Of a DNA stretch of 64,000 nt, positions 53,776 to 64,000 are shown piece after piece; position 1 is the stretch's first letter; the number at the start of each line of letters is the position of its first letter. The notes under the pieces were generated by a model, which saw nothing but the letters and a program-made list of their open reading frames with translations, was not told where the DNA came from and did not search any database. The stretch is taken from positions 31,999,501-32,063,500 of the forward strand of contig NC_079875.1 of NCBI RefSeq assembly GCF_029227915.1. Direction: 5' to 3'. The position numbers and the translations under genes were made by a program. Origin of the DNA: Hydractinia symbiolongicarpus. Taxonomy: Eukaryota > Cnidaria > Hydrozoa > Anthoathecata > Hydractiniidae.

Positions 53776-54307
53776 GATAAGAACAAAAAAGTTACTGTGA
53801 GACATGGATTTTAAACCTTAAAAATTTCCAGCGATATTTTATATTCGAACTTGACCTATTTTACTGAGTATTAAGTAATAAATGCTAGTTTAATCCTAAA
53901 TGTAATTACAGTAGCTAAGCTACCTGTAAAAACAACATCAAAAGACATCGAGGCTGTTCTCTTTTGTTTGGTATTTTTGTAATAAGTATCAAATTTTATG
54001 TGTTCATTTCTTGCGCTTATGAGTGTAACCAAAGTGCCCTGTACGTAAGTCCTAAATATTTATGTCATTGGCTCACTCTTTACGAATGACACCACGTAAT
54101 AAAGGAAAACCATGATTTGCTATTTCCCGTAACCTATACCGAGAATTGGTTGTGATATATATCAGAATTAATTGTCTTTAAATATGAAAATTTATATGAC
54201 GCACAAAATTGATTAGAAGTTTACTTTTTTTATTGTATATCAAGCGAACTGAACTTTTTTTGTCCAAGCAATGGGCCGTTACATGTTGCCATTAACTAGC
54301 TATAGTA
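53776..54307. other. Non-coding interval
   Basis: AT-rich; no gene, repeat or RNA recognised. Confidence 0.4.
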
Positions 54308-54640
54308 ACATATAGCATGCTTTTCTTCATTAGTTATTATATGTTTTCAGGCCATAGTCATGCTAAGAACATATTGAGAAAAAAGAGGATAGCATTTATC
54401 AAAGAAGTTCAGAACATCGAGGCTGAAACTAAAACACACCATTGTTATAAAAACAGCGTGTATATCCTAGAGAAGAATTTGCATAAACTGTAAAAATTAA
54501 TTTTTTCGTTGTTACTGTTTTTAGCACTACAGACTGTGTGATTCAGTGTTGATGTCCTTTTTGGTTGAGCGTTTATAAATACAGAATAATGAAGATTATG
54601 AGCAACCAGAGCTTTTTTTCTTTATCTTATTTTTACTTGC
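54308..54640 (+). mobile_element. Helitron-like internal fragment
   Basis: Matches 9745-10400 of the long element with deletions: TTTTCAGG.CATGG, GAAGAATTT.CATAAACTGT, TTGTTACTGTTTTTA.CACTAC, and ATTATGAGCAACC. It stops within the left arm of the internal hairpin, so the hairpin is not complete here. Confidence 0.7.
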
Positions 54641-55830
54641 ATACTACATTACATGTTTGTGAATTGCAGTCTGCGCGTTAAGCGTTGTTTATTTATGTTC
54701 GTTGCAATTTCTAGTGCAAAAAGACGCTCTTACCAGATTGTCAATTATTCCAGTTCACGGATGCTGTTTTCGAAAATTAAGCATATCTATGAAATACATT
54801 TCCTAATATGTAATAAATTACTAGTTGTATGTCACGTGGACAAATTTGCCTATGACTTACAATATATAATAATTAGGTAGTTAATGCTCAAACAAGATTT
54901 AACAATTTTGTAAGCAAAGAAGTCTTTTAAAAATCTTTTTGCAACAGTTTTGCTGCGTTGCAAAAATTCTGCTGCGTTACTTGCTGGTATTTATTACAAA
55001 GCGTGACCAAACCATTTGTCATGGTAAAATGTTTCAGTGTCATCAGAATAACCGAGAACTGTTTATCTAACACCAAAACACTATTTATATATCGTCATGA
55101 AAGATATGGTGCAAGCGAAGCAATAATGACTGGAATCTGAATTATTTCGCACAATTATCATTCGGCAAGCAGGACTTGAAATCGCTTGGCTTTTGATAAA
55201 CGTGTGTGCATCAAACAACACAGAGCACTTCCATCAAATCACGTTATAATCGTAACGTAAAGACTCTGAAACAGCTTAACAAATTGGTCGCTATTTAATA
55301 CGCCATTAATTGATCTTGAATTCAAAAACTCCGTCGTAATGTGACGTTTGCGCAAATTTCCTCACTGGTTGACATCTAGTTTCTTGTACCCATAATTCTT
55401 GATATAAAATTGTAATCGCAACATATTATACTTGCAGATACACGTATTGACCATATGATCGGATCTTTGATGTCACGATATTTGTTTGTTTCATATTTTT
55501 ATCTAAATAAATACAAGATAAATAAAGTTTACAGATTAAGAATTGCACAAATGTTACACAGAAAAAAAATATTCTTATTCAGAAGTAACAACACATTTTC
55601 ACATTTTAAAACAAACAGTAATTTCTTCTCACCTAAAAATGCTTTAAAAAAGTGAAGCATCCATGAACGGAAAACCAATCTGTTTAATGTTGAGAAAATT
55701 TTGTGTGTTTAAAACAAACACAAGACGCGCGGACTGCATTTCAAAAACTTTCTTCGTATATGTTGTATACTAGTTTTCTTTTGTAAAACAAAACTACAGC
55801 TAGGTTGATTGAATTGGTGTGTATGTTCAG
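54641..55830. other. Non-coding interval
   Basis: Frames of 60-75 codons (54653-54880, 54958-55140, 55455-55655) without recognised motifs. Nothing else seen. Confidence 0.4.
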
Positions 55831-55995
55831 ACTTCAACTCTTTAACGACGTTTCGGCCGTACGACGGCCATTTTCAAGTATAGCTATTTACAATTGACAA
55901 ATTTAACACTATATACAAAATATCGTACGATATATCATCGTACGATCAAATATTCCGTAGGGGCAAGTCAATTATTACAGCTAGGTTACACAAGA
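55810..55995 (-). mobile_element. Penelope-like pLTR remnant with hammerhead-like core
   Basis: On the minus strand, CTTGAAAA, then stem GGCCGT-CGT-ACGGCC, then GAAACGTCG (55846-55878) follows the layout of the hammerhead ribozymes found in Penelope-like element terminal repeats (CTGANGA, stem II, GAAA, GTC). The first core box is degenerate (TTGAAAA), so activity is doubtful. Two ATCGTACGAT palindromes lie nearby (55922-55931, 55937-55946). It is on the opposite strand from the Penelope-like RT at 57.6-58.8 kb, so it is either a separate copy or an inverted terminal repeat, which this superfamily is known to allow. Confidence 0.55.
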
Positions 55996-57600
55996 AAATG
56001 GCCTGGACCCGGTACTATACGTTTTCTAGTAACTAAAGAAATTAATTGATCAGCATTTTATTATTGTTATTTCAAAAATTTACCAGTTCCATTGTTGAAA
56101 CGCTGATCAAAAAATGTATAGGATCACACGTTTTAAACAAGCGGTTGCAGAGAAAGTTCAAGTGTATCTTTGATAACGGGACATATGTCTTTTTTAAAAC
56201 GGATATGTTGACCCGGTTAACCCAGTTTTAAAATATTAATTTAAGTCGTTGTTATTTTCATTCGTTCCATGCTATTTAGTCTGGAATGTAAATGTGCAAT
56301 GCAATGATTTTACATTTTTTTAGCAATTAATATATAAAAACAATTATGTGCTTGCCTAAATATTGAGACCCAAGCAGGAAAAATTCTTTTCAACGGGAAA
56401 ATTACCTTTAGAATTACAAACCAACAACAACTTGGAAATTAAAAACATATTACTTCTTTCGTGTAGATTAACCAATCCAAATGCGAGAGGAATCATAGAT
56501 TAAATGATGAAAATAGTTTGTGGTCTTCTTCATACAGGCCAAACGAATGTGAATTTGATATTTTACTGATTCGAGCTCCAGAAACAGGCGACTTCACACA
56601 TTCACATGTTTATTTGGGTAAAATATTTTGATATGGTAAAATCAATCCCGCTGCAAAACGGATGTGTATTTATGCAATGACGGAATATGTTGTTGTCATA
56701 TCTCACCAGTTACGTTACAAAAACGAAGAGAATATTTTCTCAAAGGATAAGCATATATTAAGTTGCGCATCTTTCTGCGTTTTATGAAACCTTACGAAAG
56801 ATTACTTGGACATGAAGACACGACTTTACTTTATTTGTGTTAAAATCGAACTGGCTTGTTTTAAAATAAATAAAGGTCAATGTAAGTTTTGTTTTTCAAG
56901 CAGCTGCAATTATTATACCTGCTAACAAAAAAATTCATAAAACGACACTGAAAGATCTTCAATTGGTTTAAGAATGTGTCTGTTTTAAGATAAAAACAGC
57001 TTGGTTTGTGACTAGCAACATTTCCTATTACTGTGTTTGTTTACAATGATTCTTTGATAAAGAAGCACTGTGAACAAACATAGAACAAACAAAGTGGATA
57101 AAACGGTTTATCAAGCATTGTTTGTCGTAACAAGATCTACCATAGTGGAAACTTTAAAGACAACCCGCAAGGTTGAAAATAGTAAAAAATTTATTAGAGG
57201 AGTTCTACCATTGCGTCGATATTGTTAAGAAAAGCGGCATACTTTCGTTATAGCTTTTGTGCGCGGAATATTATTTTTCATAAATAAATAAGCGAATATA
57301 CTTATAGATTTTTTCATTTTTGTAGGACCAGCTATATGCACAATTGCTCTGGAGTTGAAATGCAGGTTGGCATTTAATAAAGGAGGTTAAGTATTTGACA
57401 GCCATAGAAACCGTACATATTGATTCTATTCTACATAGCCTGCAAGGAGCGCGCAATACTTAAATCTGTCCTAAAGGTTTGTTGCTGGAAAATAAATACG
57501 CTGGTAATTATATGTTTGAGTGTATTGCAGTTTGCTGTTTAGCGGGTAGCCAGTGCGCACGGCTTTATAAGACATAATACGTGATATATTAAAAAGTAAA
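55996..57600. other. Non-coding interval
   Basis: No gene recognised; 60-codon frames at 56046-56231 and 57271-57456 (minus) are without motifs. Confidence 0.4.
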
Positions 57601-57639
57601 AAATATCATACTACCGCGTAGCAAAACAGGTAGCTGACT

Positions 57640-58580
57640 GGCTTTCAGTAGTGAAGGAAATGTCAAATAAATTCGTCAACACAATCGATATCACAAAGTT
57701 TGAAAGATAAACATCTAGATGATAAAGAAGAAATGATAAGCTTCGACGTTTCGTCTTTATATACCAATGACCCAGGAAACGTTTATTCAACTAGCAAACA
57801 TGTGCAGTCGTGATGTGTTGCTCCTAACACATGATGGTTACTACAGACAACAGGACGGATTAGCGATGGGAAGTCCGCCAGCTCCAAATATAGCTAATGG
57901 CTGGCTTAGCAAGTTTGACACACGTATAAAAAACGACGCAAAGCTATACTCCCGGTACATGGATGATATCCTGAGAGATATCAATAGATAACAAATTAAT
58001 GACAAACTTATGGAAATAAACAACTTCCATCCCAACCTAAAGTTTACCGTGGAAAGAGAACAAAAAGGCAGTATTCCATTTCTGGACATGCGAATCATAC
58101 ACAGAGGCTAGAACTTAACATCAACGTGGTATAGGAAAGCTAGTGACACAGGATAAACAATGAACTTCCATTCGCTAGCTCCCATAAAGTTTAAACATTC
58201 CGTAGTAACTGGTCTGGTGTATAGGATTCATTACGCATGTAGTACCTGGGAGAATTTTCATCAAAGTCTCTTGAACGCAAAATCTCTCCTTGAGAATAAC
58301 CAGTACCCCCAATCGTTTTACGAAGAAATTATTGAGAAGACCCTGGAAAAGATATACCGACCGAAACCACCTACGGTAGAAGAAATTACCGACGATGAAG
58401 CAGAGAGAAAACTTGTTTTTCTTCAATATCGAGGGAAGGTGTCGGAGAAACTTGAACGCTCGTTAAAACGCATCAATGCACTATGCAAAATTGTCTCTAT
58501 AAGTAAGAAAATAAAATCAGTTCTACCATCATTGAAAGCACCTCTGGCGCAGCCAATGCAAAGCGGTTTAGTGTACAAAT
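57640..58580 (+). pseudogene. Penelope-like reverse transcriptase fragments
   Basis: In order: VADWLSVVKEMSNKFV-like segment (about 57628-57700), motif A MISFDVSSLYTN (about 57735-57770), motif B YYRQQDGLAMGSPPAP (about 57838-57885), motif C YSRYMDDIL with the double Asp (about 57950-57975), then FTVEREQKGSIPFLD. From 58160 a 140-residue stretch carries the RT thumb/linker (YRIHYACSTWENFHQ, NNQYPQSFYEEII). The RT would use an RNA template with a nicked-DNA or telomere-like primer. Stops at about 57990, 58110 and 58155 break it. Confidence 0.85.
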
Positions 58581-58589
58581 AACGTGTTC

Positions 58590-58833
58590 ACGATGTCTAT
58601 CGTGTTATGTGGGGCAGACTACCCGACATCTTCTAACCCGTATCAAAGAGCATAAATATACTGCCGTGGGACGTCATTTTAAGACATGTAATGTGGAGCT
58701 ATCAATCAATCATGCAGAAATAATGGCAAAATCGATTAAGTCGGAATATCATTTAATGACACTGGAGGCACTTTTCATTCGGGAAATAAAGCCTAAAGAA
58801 ACACAAAGGACGAGTTTAAAAGCCGTGAATTAG
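58590..58833 (+). pseudogene. GIY-YIG endonuclease domain of the Penelope-like element
   Basis: Reads CYVGQTTRHLLTRIKEH, then GRHFKTCN and LEALFIREIKP. The GxTxRxLxxRxxEH core, with the catalytic Arg, and the late Glu in LEALFI are present. Just upstream, LVYK is separated from CSRCLSC by one missing base near 58578. The domain nicks target DNA for priming. It ends with TAG at 58831-58833. Confidence 0.85.
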
Positions 58834-59400
58834 TAATAAAAGTTTAATTATGACTTATCCCTCATGGGAGTTTATAGTGTATGTGGGTAGATGTTGATAT
58901 GTGATTTGAATACTTTTTATTTAGCAGTTTTACTGTTTATATAATTCTACTAAAAAATATCACATACAGCAATCCAGATCGTCGATTTTAACCTATTCTG
59001 AGCTGCCACAATTGCTTTTTCCGCCTTTCCATAAAATGCTGGTAAACCATACTAAAAAAATGATCGCAAGTTATAACTTACAAAGATTGTAAGATTGTTC
59101 GAATTGTAAAAATTCGACTTACCATCCTTCAGTGTGACATAATTTTTTTCTTGCTTCTGAAGTTTCTTTTGTCATTCTATAAATAAATTAAAAACAGGTA
59201 CACCGTTCTTTGGATGAGGTAAATGAAAAAATAGATATTAAATCAGTAAAAACGCAACTTACCATCGTCTACTATAAACTTTTTACGCATTCATGTTACT
59301 TTTTCTTATCGGTAAGAAACTCTTTCCTCTCGCTCAACATGGCTTATCTCGACAAGGCGTGGAATAAAATCGTTCTGGTTAAATAATTTCTTTTCTTAAA

Positions 59401-59530
59401 AAGTCATGGGACATCAGTAACTGTGGTATGACATCCCTACATGAACAAGATACAAGGTCATTATTAATTCCTTAATAGGTAGTTATAATTGAAGCGAAAA
59501 ACCATTAAAGTTACGCTTGGGAAATATGTT
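59401..59530. repeat. Diverged direct repeat, copy 1
   Basis: Partner at 60125-60250; see the interval entry for shared words. Confidence 0.6.
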
Positions 59531-60124
59531 TTTATAAGATATAGAAACATGAATTTTATAATTACGGAAAGCATGCGACGTTAATATTGTAATACTGTTT
59601 GAAAAAGACGGTTGAGAACAATCATCATCAAAGTCCTAAAAATTTTTAATATAAAAAGCTGTCATGACACTTTGTTAAAAAGTAATGAAAAATTCTACAA
59701 ACATTCCAATCGTGTTTAATATTAAATATTGCTTAATTTTGTCTATGTGCATCTCCTATACATAGCTATGATGTGCCGACGGTAAGATGAATGTCGTTCG
59801 CAAAAAACATCTATCAAAGCATGTGCCAAACTTAGGTAATCGTTAATTTAAGAACAACATCACTGCGCTGAATGTAATCTGATATAGCGACAAGTTGGGT
59901 CAGTGTTTTTTATAAGAACGACTGAAGTTTAGCAGAGGTCGGATGTGCATTGTTTTAATACCTTTCAAGCTTTGTATACATTCTTATTTGTGTTTCTAAA
60001 AAAGAGAAGTATAATATCAAACTTACGGCAGAAACAGTTTGATTTTGTAGAAAATCGAGTTTTTTTTCAGAGAAACCTATCTATAGTGACCAGTAGTCAC
60101 GAGATTTTAATTTATTTTCTTGAA

Positions 60125-60250
60125 TTGCCGTGGGACATCCGAGTAACCGTATTATGAATTCTATACATAAAAAGATACAATGTCAGTATCATTTCATTAC
60201 TGGGTAGTTATAACAGAAGCGAAAAGTCATTATACTAAGAACGTACGTGT
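60125..60250. repeat. Diverged direct repeat, copy 2
   Basis: Partner of 59401-59530. It lies just upstream of the gag of DIRS element 2. Confidence 0.6.
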
Positions 60251-60281
60251 GCGATAAAAGCATGCAAGGTTAATGTGATGT

Positions 60282-60493
60282 TTGAAATGCACGCTTGCTA
60301 AATTTCTTTCGTTGCGCAGGAAAGAAGGAAATGAATTTCTTTCCGTTTCCACGGAAGGAAGCTTCGCATCTGCGAAGGAGATGGCTTCACGCATGCGCAG
60401 TGAAGACGCGTTTAAAAAGGGCGTTTTTAAACTTGTGAGACCTCGTTTTGTTATGACAGCATCAAAGACAGTCGTTTTTTATTTGTAACAAAA
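60282..60493 (+). promoter_or_regulatory. GC-richer leader of DIRS element 2 with hairpins
   Basis: Balanced base composition unlike its surroundings. Perfect small hairpins: TTCCGT-TTCC-ACGGAA (60341-60356) and CTTCGCA-TC-TGCGAAG (60362-60377), then a GCATGCGCAG word. It is open in one frame, but that looks incidental. Probably the element's 5' untranslated region. Confidence 0.45.
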
Positions 60494-61107
60494 ATGGATC
60501 AAAACCAACTAGCGGAAACCATCACGAACATCGTTCAACGAGCAATGGAAAACGCAGCGGTCCTTCCTCCTGTAGTTAACGCCGACACAGATCGCATCGT
60601 TGACACCATTTCCAAAAAGTTAAAAGAAAAAAGAAAATTGGACAACGTGCAGTTAAAAGGCGAAGGTAACCAGCAGCAATACGGTTAAGGAATACCTAAA
60701 AGACGATCTTGCCTCTGGGTCAGATGACGAAAAACAAATTTTTTAAAGCTATAAATTCTGCAAAGCAAATGAAAGAAAGGAAAAATTCCACAAATCCAAT
60801 ATTCTCACCATATAAACGACGTTTTTCATTTCGGAGGGAAAAAACGGAATCTTTTTCCACTTACGTCCACAAAGATTTTCGAGAATTTCGACAAAAACCA
60901 AATTCTTCAGTCTGCTGGTCGTGTGGAAAATATGGTCATTTCTACCCACGCTACAACCTTTCAACGCTTTTAAATACAGAAGAGAGAATAATTATTAATC
61001 GTAACAAGCAATCAGTTGAATTTAAATGTTCACATGAATCTGTAGCTGGAAAAATCAGCAAGCATAATAAATCTAGCTTAACTACTTTGTCGGGACATTC
61101 GACCTGA
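60494..61107 (+). pseudogene. DIRS element 2 gag
   Basis: ATG 60494 starts MDQNQLAETITNIVQRAMEN and stops at about 60688. One frame over, the TVKEYL...SDDEK motif bridges 60670-60745, and from about 60709 the frame continues to the knuckle CWSCGKYGHFYPRY. The last expected Cys of the CCHC knuckle is Tyr, so zinc binding is probably lost. Charged and lysine-rich, as expected for RNA binding. Confidence 0.75.
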
Positions 61108-61680
61108 AAGACGGATATCACCACATGCCATAGACAAATCTCACAGAAAGTAGTTAGGTTTCGCTTGGAAATTTAACAATGGAACCACGTGGTACTTTCA
61201 TTTTGCAATTTTACCTTTTGGTTTAGCTACCGCTTGTTATGCCTTTACAAAAATGTTGAGACCGTTTATTAGTAAATGGCGAGGACAAGGAATTTGTTGC
61301 GCAATTTATTTAGATAATGGTATATTTGGGTGCAAATCTATAGATCGAGCTACGTATCACAGCGAATTAATTCAGAAGGATTTAAAAAATGTTGGCCTAA
61401 TTTTAAATAAGAAAAAATCAGCATTGATTCCAAGGTTTTTAAATAGATACTACGAACGAAAAACTTTACGTTCCAGAGAAGAAATTAAAGGAATTGTTAT
61501 TACTCGTTAAGGTAGCATTAGAACGTAAAAGAATCACGCCAAGACAAATGTCGAGAATTGCCGGAAATTTTATTTCCATGAGTCCTGGAATAGGTCCACT
61601 ATGCAGGTTGTTCACACGCCAAATGTATGTTTGTACAATCGAAAGATAAATGGGATTGGGATAAGGTTTATTATATCGAA
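61090..61680 (+). pseudogene. DIRS element 2 reverse transcriptase, catalytic Asp lost
   Basis: Words in broken frames: FDLKDGYHHMP (motif A), WYFHFAILPFGLATACYAFTK (motif B; key words), then AIYLDNG in place of YLDDG, so the second catalytic Asp is Asn. RNase H lead-in RKRITPRQMSRIAGNFISMSPGIGPL follows at about 61520-61620. Only the last part (61253-61510) is one uninterrupted frame. Inactive. Confidence 0.8.
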
Positions 61681-61779
61681 TCGGAATGTTTATAAGAACT
61701 AAACTTTTGGAAATATATAATTGGAAATATAATTGGTTTTGCTAACAACATAAACAAGTTCTTTGGTATTCTGATAATT

Positions 61780-62260
61780 TTAATGTTTCGCGCATCATTG
61801 AAATCGGTAGTACAAAACCTCATTTGCAAGCATTAGCCGTACTAATTTTCAACTTTTGTATTCAATACGACAATAAATTAGAATCGTCGTGGAACCCTAG
61901 AGAACTTAATACTTCGGCTTATGAGTTATCAAAATATAACGATGCGGACGATTGGAAAATAGACAATTAAACATTTTCTTTCATTCAAAGTAAATTTGGC
62001 ACATTTACGCTTAACAGGTTTGCTGATAACTTGAACAAAAAAGTGGCAAAGTTCAAAAGTTTATTGCCCAGGGACGTCTTGCGTTAACTGTTTTACGGAA
62101 CGATGGAACACGGAATTTAATTGGCTATGCCCACCAATCGATCTTGTTGGTGAGACTTTAACGCATATGAAAATTTGCAAAAGTAGCGGCGTGTTAATAG
62201 TACCTGAGTGAAAATTGGCATATTTTTGGCCATTGCTAACACCAGACGGTAAAGTATTCT
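61780..62260 (+). pseudogene. DIRS element 2 RNase H/connection and downstream segment
   Basis: ESSWNPRELNTSAYELSKYNDADDW (key words, about 61880-61965) resembles the W.PRE.N..AD.LS....DDW end of DIRS RNase H, and CPPIDLVGETLTHMK plus GVLIVPE (about 62140-62215) match the segment also seen in element 1 at 13561-13800. Stops and shifts are frequent. Confidence 0.7.
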
Positions 62261-62340
62261 ATAACGTAAAAGATTGTTTGGTATTAGACCCCTACTTCAT
62301 TAGCACAGAAAATTCGATTTTTTTTGGATTTGTTAAATTT

Positions 62341-62850
62341 CAAACTCTAGCTTTATTAATAACATTTTAGTTTTTCGAAGTTCGTATTTTTTCGTTGTAA
62401 ATACCTTGTATTTCATTGGAAACTAAAAAAGCAATGCATATTAAATTATAGCATTTTTACTTCTACACCTTTGAGTGAACACTCTGCAAAATTTGTGTCG
62501 CAGCAACAAGCTACGAAAACCACGTTTGAAGGTAATTAACTGTTTTTCTATTACAAAAGCTTACACGGAGTTCAAGAGATTAAAATAAGCATCGTCTTTG
62601 TGTAATTGGCTGTCGTGTTACAACATGCTAGTGAACAAAATGATACGTCCTCTTTGGACTGAATACCCTCTCTGGGTAGTTGGCTGTTTTAGTGTTCAAC
62701 AGCTGAAGCTTATACGTCCCCTTTAGGCAGAACACCCTCTTGGGGTAGCTGGGCTGTTTGCCAGTGCAACTCGATACGTCTTTCTTAGACGAAATATAAA
62801 TTAAGCAGTTCGTAATGTAATGTATATATGACTAATTATTAACTTACCTG
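62341..62850. other. Interval with a degenerate ~62-69 bp repeat
   Basis: ATACGTC falls at 62643, 62712 and 62774, and CCCTCT-GGGTAG-TGGCTGTTT recurs at about 62670-62690 and 62735-62757. Each unit forms a short CCCTCTTGGGG-like stem. No gene. Confidence 0.55.
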
Positions 62851-64000
62851 TGATATTTGTTATATACTTGCCATATTTCGTATGGATACAGGATAATTGT
62901 CACTTAGGGTCGACAACCTCGCCTCAGGTTCTCTATATTTTAGCCGTAAAATTGCTAAACGAAGCATTTCAAAGTGACATGTATTTGCGGCTTTTCGTAT
63001 TGATACAAGATAATTGTACTTTAGGGTCAACAAGTCTCAGTTTCTATATACTTTAGTTGTAAAATTGATAAACAAAGCATTTCAAAGTGACGATTGTGAT
63101 GTATTTGCGATTTTTCGTATTGATAGAAGATAATTGTACCTTAGGGACGACAAGCTCATCTCAGGCTCCATATATTTTACCCGTAAATATGATAAACGAG
63201 GCATTCAAGAGAAACAAATGTCTCATATAATTGCGATTCTTCGTGTTGATACAAGATAATTGTACCTTAGGGACGACAAGCTCATCTCAGGCTCCATATA
63301 TTTTACCCGTAAATATGATAAACGAGGCATTCAAGAGAAACAAATGTCTCATATAATTGCGATTCTTCGTGTTGATACAAGATAATTGTACCTTAGGGAC
63401 GACAAGCTCATCTCAGGCTCCATATATTTTACCCGTAAATATGATAAACAAGGCATTCAAAAGAAACAAATGTCTCATATAATTGCGATTTTTCGTGTTG
63501 ATACAAGATAATTGTACCTTAGGGTTAACAACGTCTCAGTTTCCATATATTTTGGTTGTAAAATTGATAAACAAAGCATTTCAAAGTGACGAGTGTTATA
63601 TACTTGCCATTTTTCGTATTGATACAAGATAATTGTCATTTAGGGTCGACAACCTCGTCTCAGGTCCTATATATTTTAGTCGTAAAATTGCTAAACGAAT
63701 CATTTCAAAGTGACATGTATTTGCGATTTTTCGAATTGATACAAGATAATTCTCATTTTGGGACGACAATCACGTCTTAGGTTCCATATATTTTAGTCGT
63801 AAAAGTGCTAAACGAGGCATTTCAAAGTGACATGAATTTGCGATTTTTCGCATTGGTAAAAGATAATTGTCATTTAGGGTCAACAACCTCGTCTCAGGTT
63901 TTATATATTTTAGCCTGAAAATTGATAAACAAGGCATTTAAAAGAGACAAATGTCTCATATAGTTGCGATTCTTCATGTTGATATAAGATAATGGTCATT
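62850..64000 (+). repeat. ~126-bp satellite, right block (continues past the window)
   Basis: About nine monomers of the same family as the large array, plus orientation. Three consecutive monomers (landmarks 63182, 63308, 63434) are spaced exactly 126 bp and nearly identical (ATATGATAAACGAGGCATTC type), a local expansion. Others are more diverged. Confidence 0.92.

Larger units (their letters stand above)
57610..58833 (+). mobile_element. Penelope-like retroelement, 3' half, decayed
   Basis: RT motifs followed by a GIY-YIG endonuclease define this superfamily. Frames are broken by at least four stops or shifts. The N-terminal half of the protein and both terminal repeats are missing or not recognised. 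Confidence 0.85.
58834..60281. other. Non-coding interval with a diverged duplication
   Basis: No gene. Two blocks, 59401-59530 and 60125-60270, are diverged direct copies (GGGACATC..GTAAC, ACAAGGTCA/ACAATGTCA, GGTAGTTATAA, GAAGCGAAAA, AGCATGC..GGTTAAT). They are about 725 bp apart and could be split repeats at the 5' side of the DIRS element that follows. Confidence 0.5.
60494..62340 (+). mobile_element. Decayed DIRS-order retroelement, element 2
   Basis: Order on the plus strand: gag, RT, RNase H/connection and the post-RNase H segment. Its gag motif TVKEYLKDDLASGSDDEKQI matches element 1 (TVKEYLSDESARDSDDEKRI), so the two belong to one family. No tyrosine recombinase was found before the satellite at 62850, so the 3' end is missing or beyond recognition. 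Many frameshifts. Confidence 0.8.

Noticed and set aside
60282-60488. 68-codon frame before the DIRS gag
   Set aside because: Hairpin-rich leader; the frame does not continue into gag and has no family match.

Overview
This window is AT-rich, repeat-dominated eukaryotic nuclear DNA, most likely from an invertebrate animal. The mix points to a cnidarian, perhaps a hydrozoan: BEL/Pao, DIRS-order, Penelope-like, hAT, Tigger/pogo, piggyBac-like and Helitron-like elements, a tRNA-derived SINE, and spliceosomal introns with GT/AG borders. The cnidarian placement is an inference from family resemblance, not something the sequence proves. There is no bacterial operon structure, CRISPR array or rRNA.

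Layout. 1-2.6 kb: two copies of a terminal ankyrin-repeat exon with their 3' flanks. 0.55-3.35 kb: two short blocks of a ~123-126 bp satellite on the minus strand. 3.5-7.3 kb: a decayed BEL/Pao retrotransposon, minus strand. 8.6-10.6 kb: a long Helitron-like non-autonomous element. 12.65-16.1 kb: a decayed DIRS-order (tyrosine-recombinase) retroelement, minus strand. 16.15-26.36 kb: a ~10 kb array of the same satellite, now on the plus strand, with higher-order repeats. 26.3-26.84 kb: a frameshifted, relatively GC-rich unknown gene. 27-36 kb: mostly non-coding, with a GACGTC-palindrome cluster, a second Helitron-like copy and a Tigger/pogo fragment. 36.16-41.26 kb: a tandem duplication carrying a glycosyltransferase-like last exon, with a foldback insertion between the copies. 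42.42-45.74 kb: a hAT element whose split gene joins an OTU/vertnin-like region to the hAT dimerisation tail, with a SINE in its intron. 47.59-48.55 kb: a TTAA-flanked MITE. 50.1-50.85 kb: a small intron-containing gene that looks dicistronic. 50.9-54.6 kb: Helitron-like fragments and one well-bounded copy. 55.8-58.8 kb: a Penelope-like pLTR remnant with a hammerhead-like core, and a separate Penelope-like RT/GIY-YIG pseudogene. 60.3-62.3 kb: a second DIRS-order element, gag-related to the first. 62.85-64 kb: satellite again.

Almost all recognisable coding sequence belongs to dead mobile elements. The best candidates for host genes are the ankyrin exons, the duplicated glycosyltransferase-like exons and the dicistronic gene at 50.1-50.8 kb. 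The most distinctive structures are the satellite higher-order array, a Helitron-like family with a conserved internal hairpin, the dicistronic gene, and the hAT gene that has lost its catalytic core but kept an accessory domain. No database search was possible, so family calls rest on motifs read by eye.
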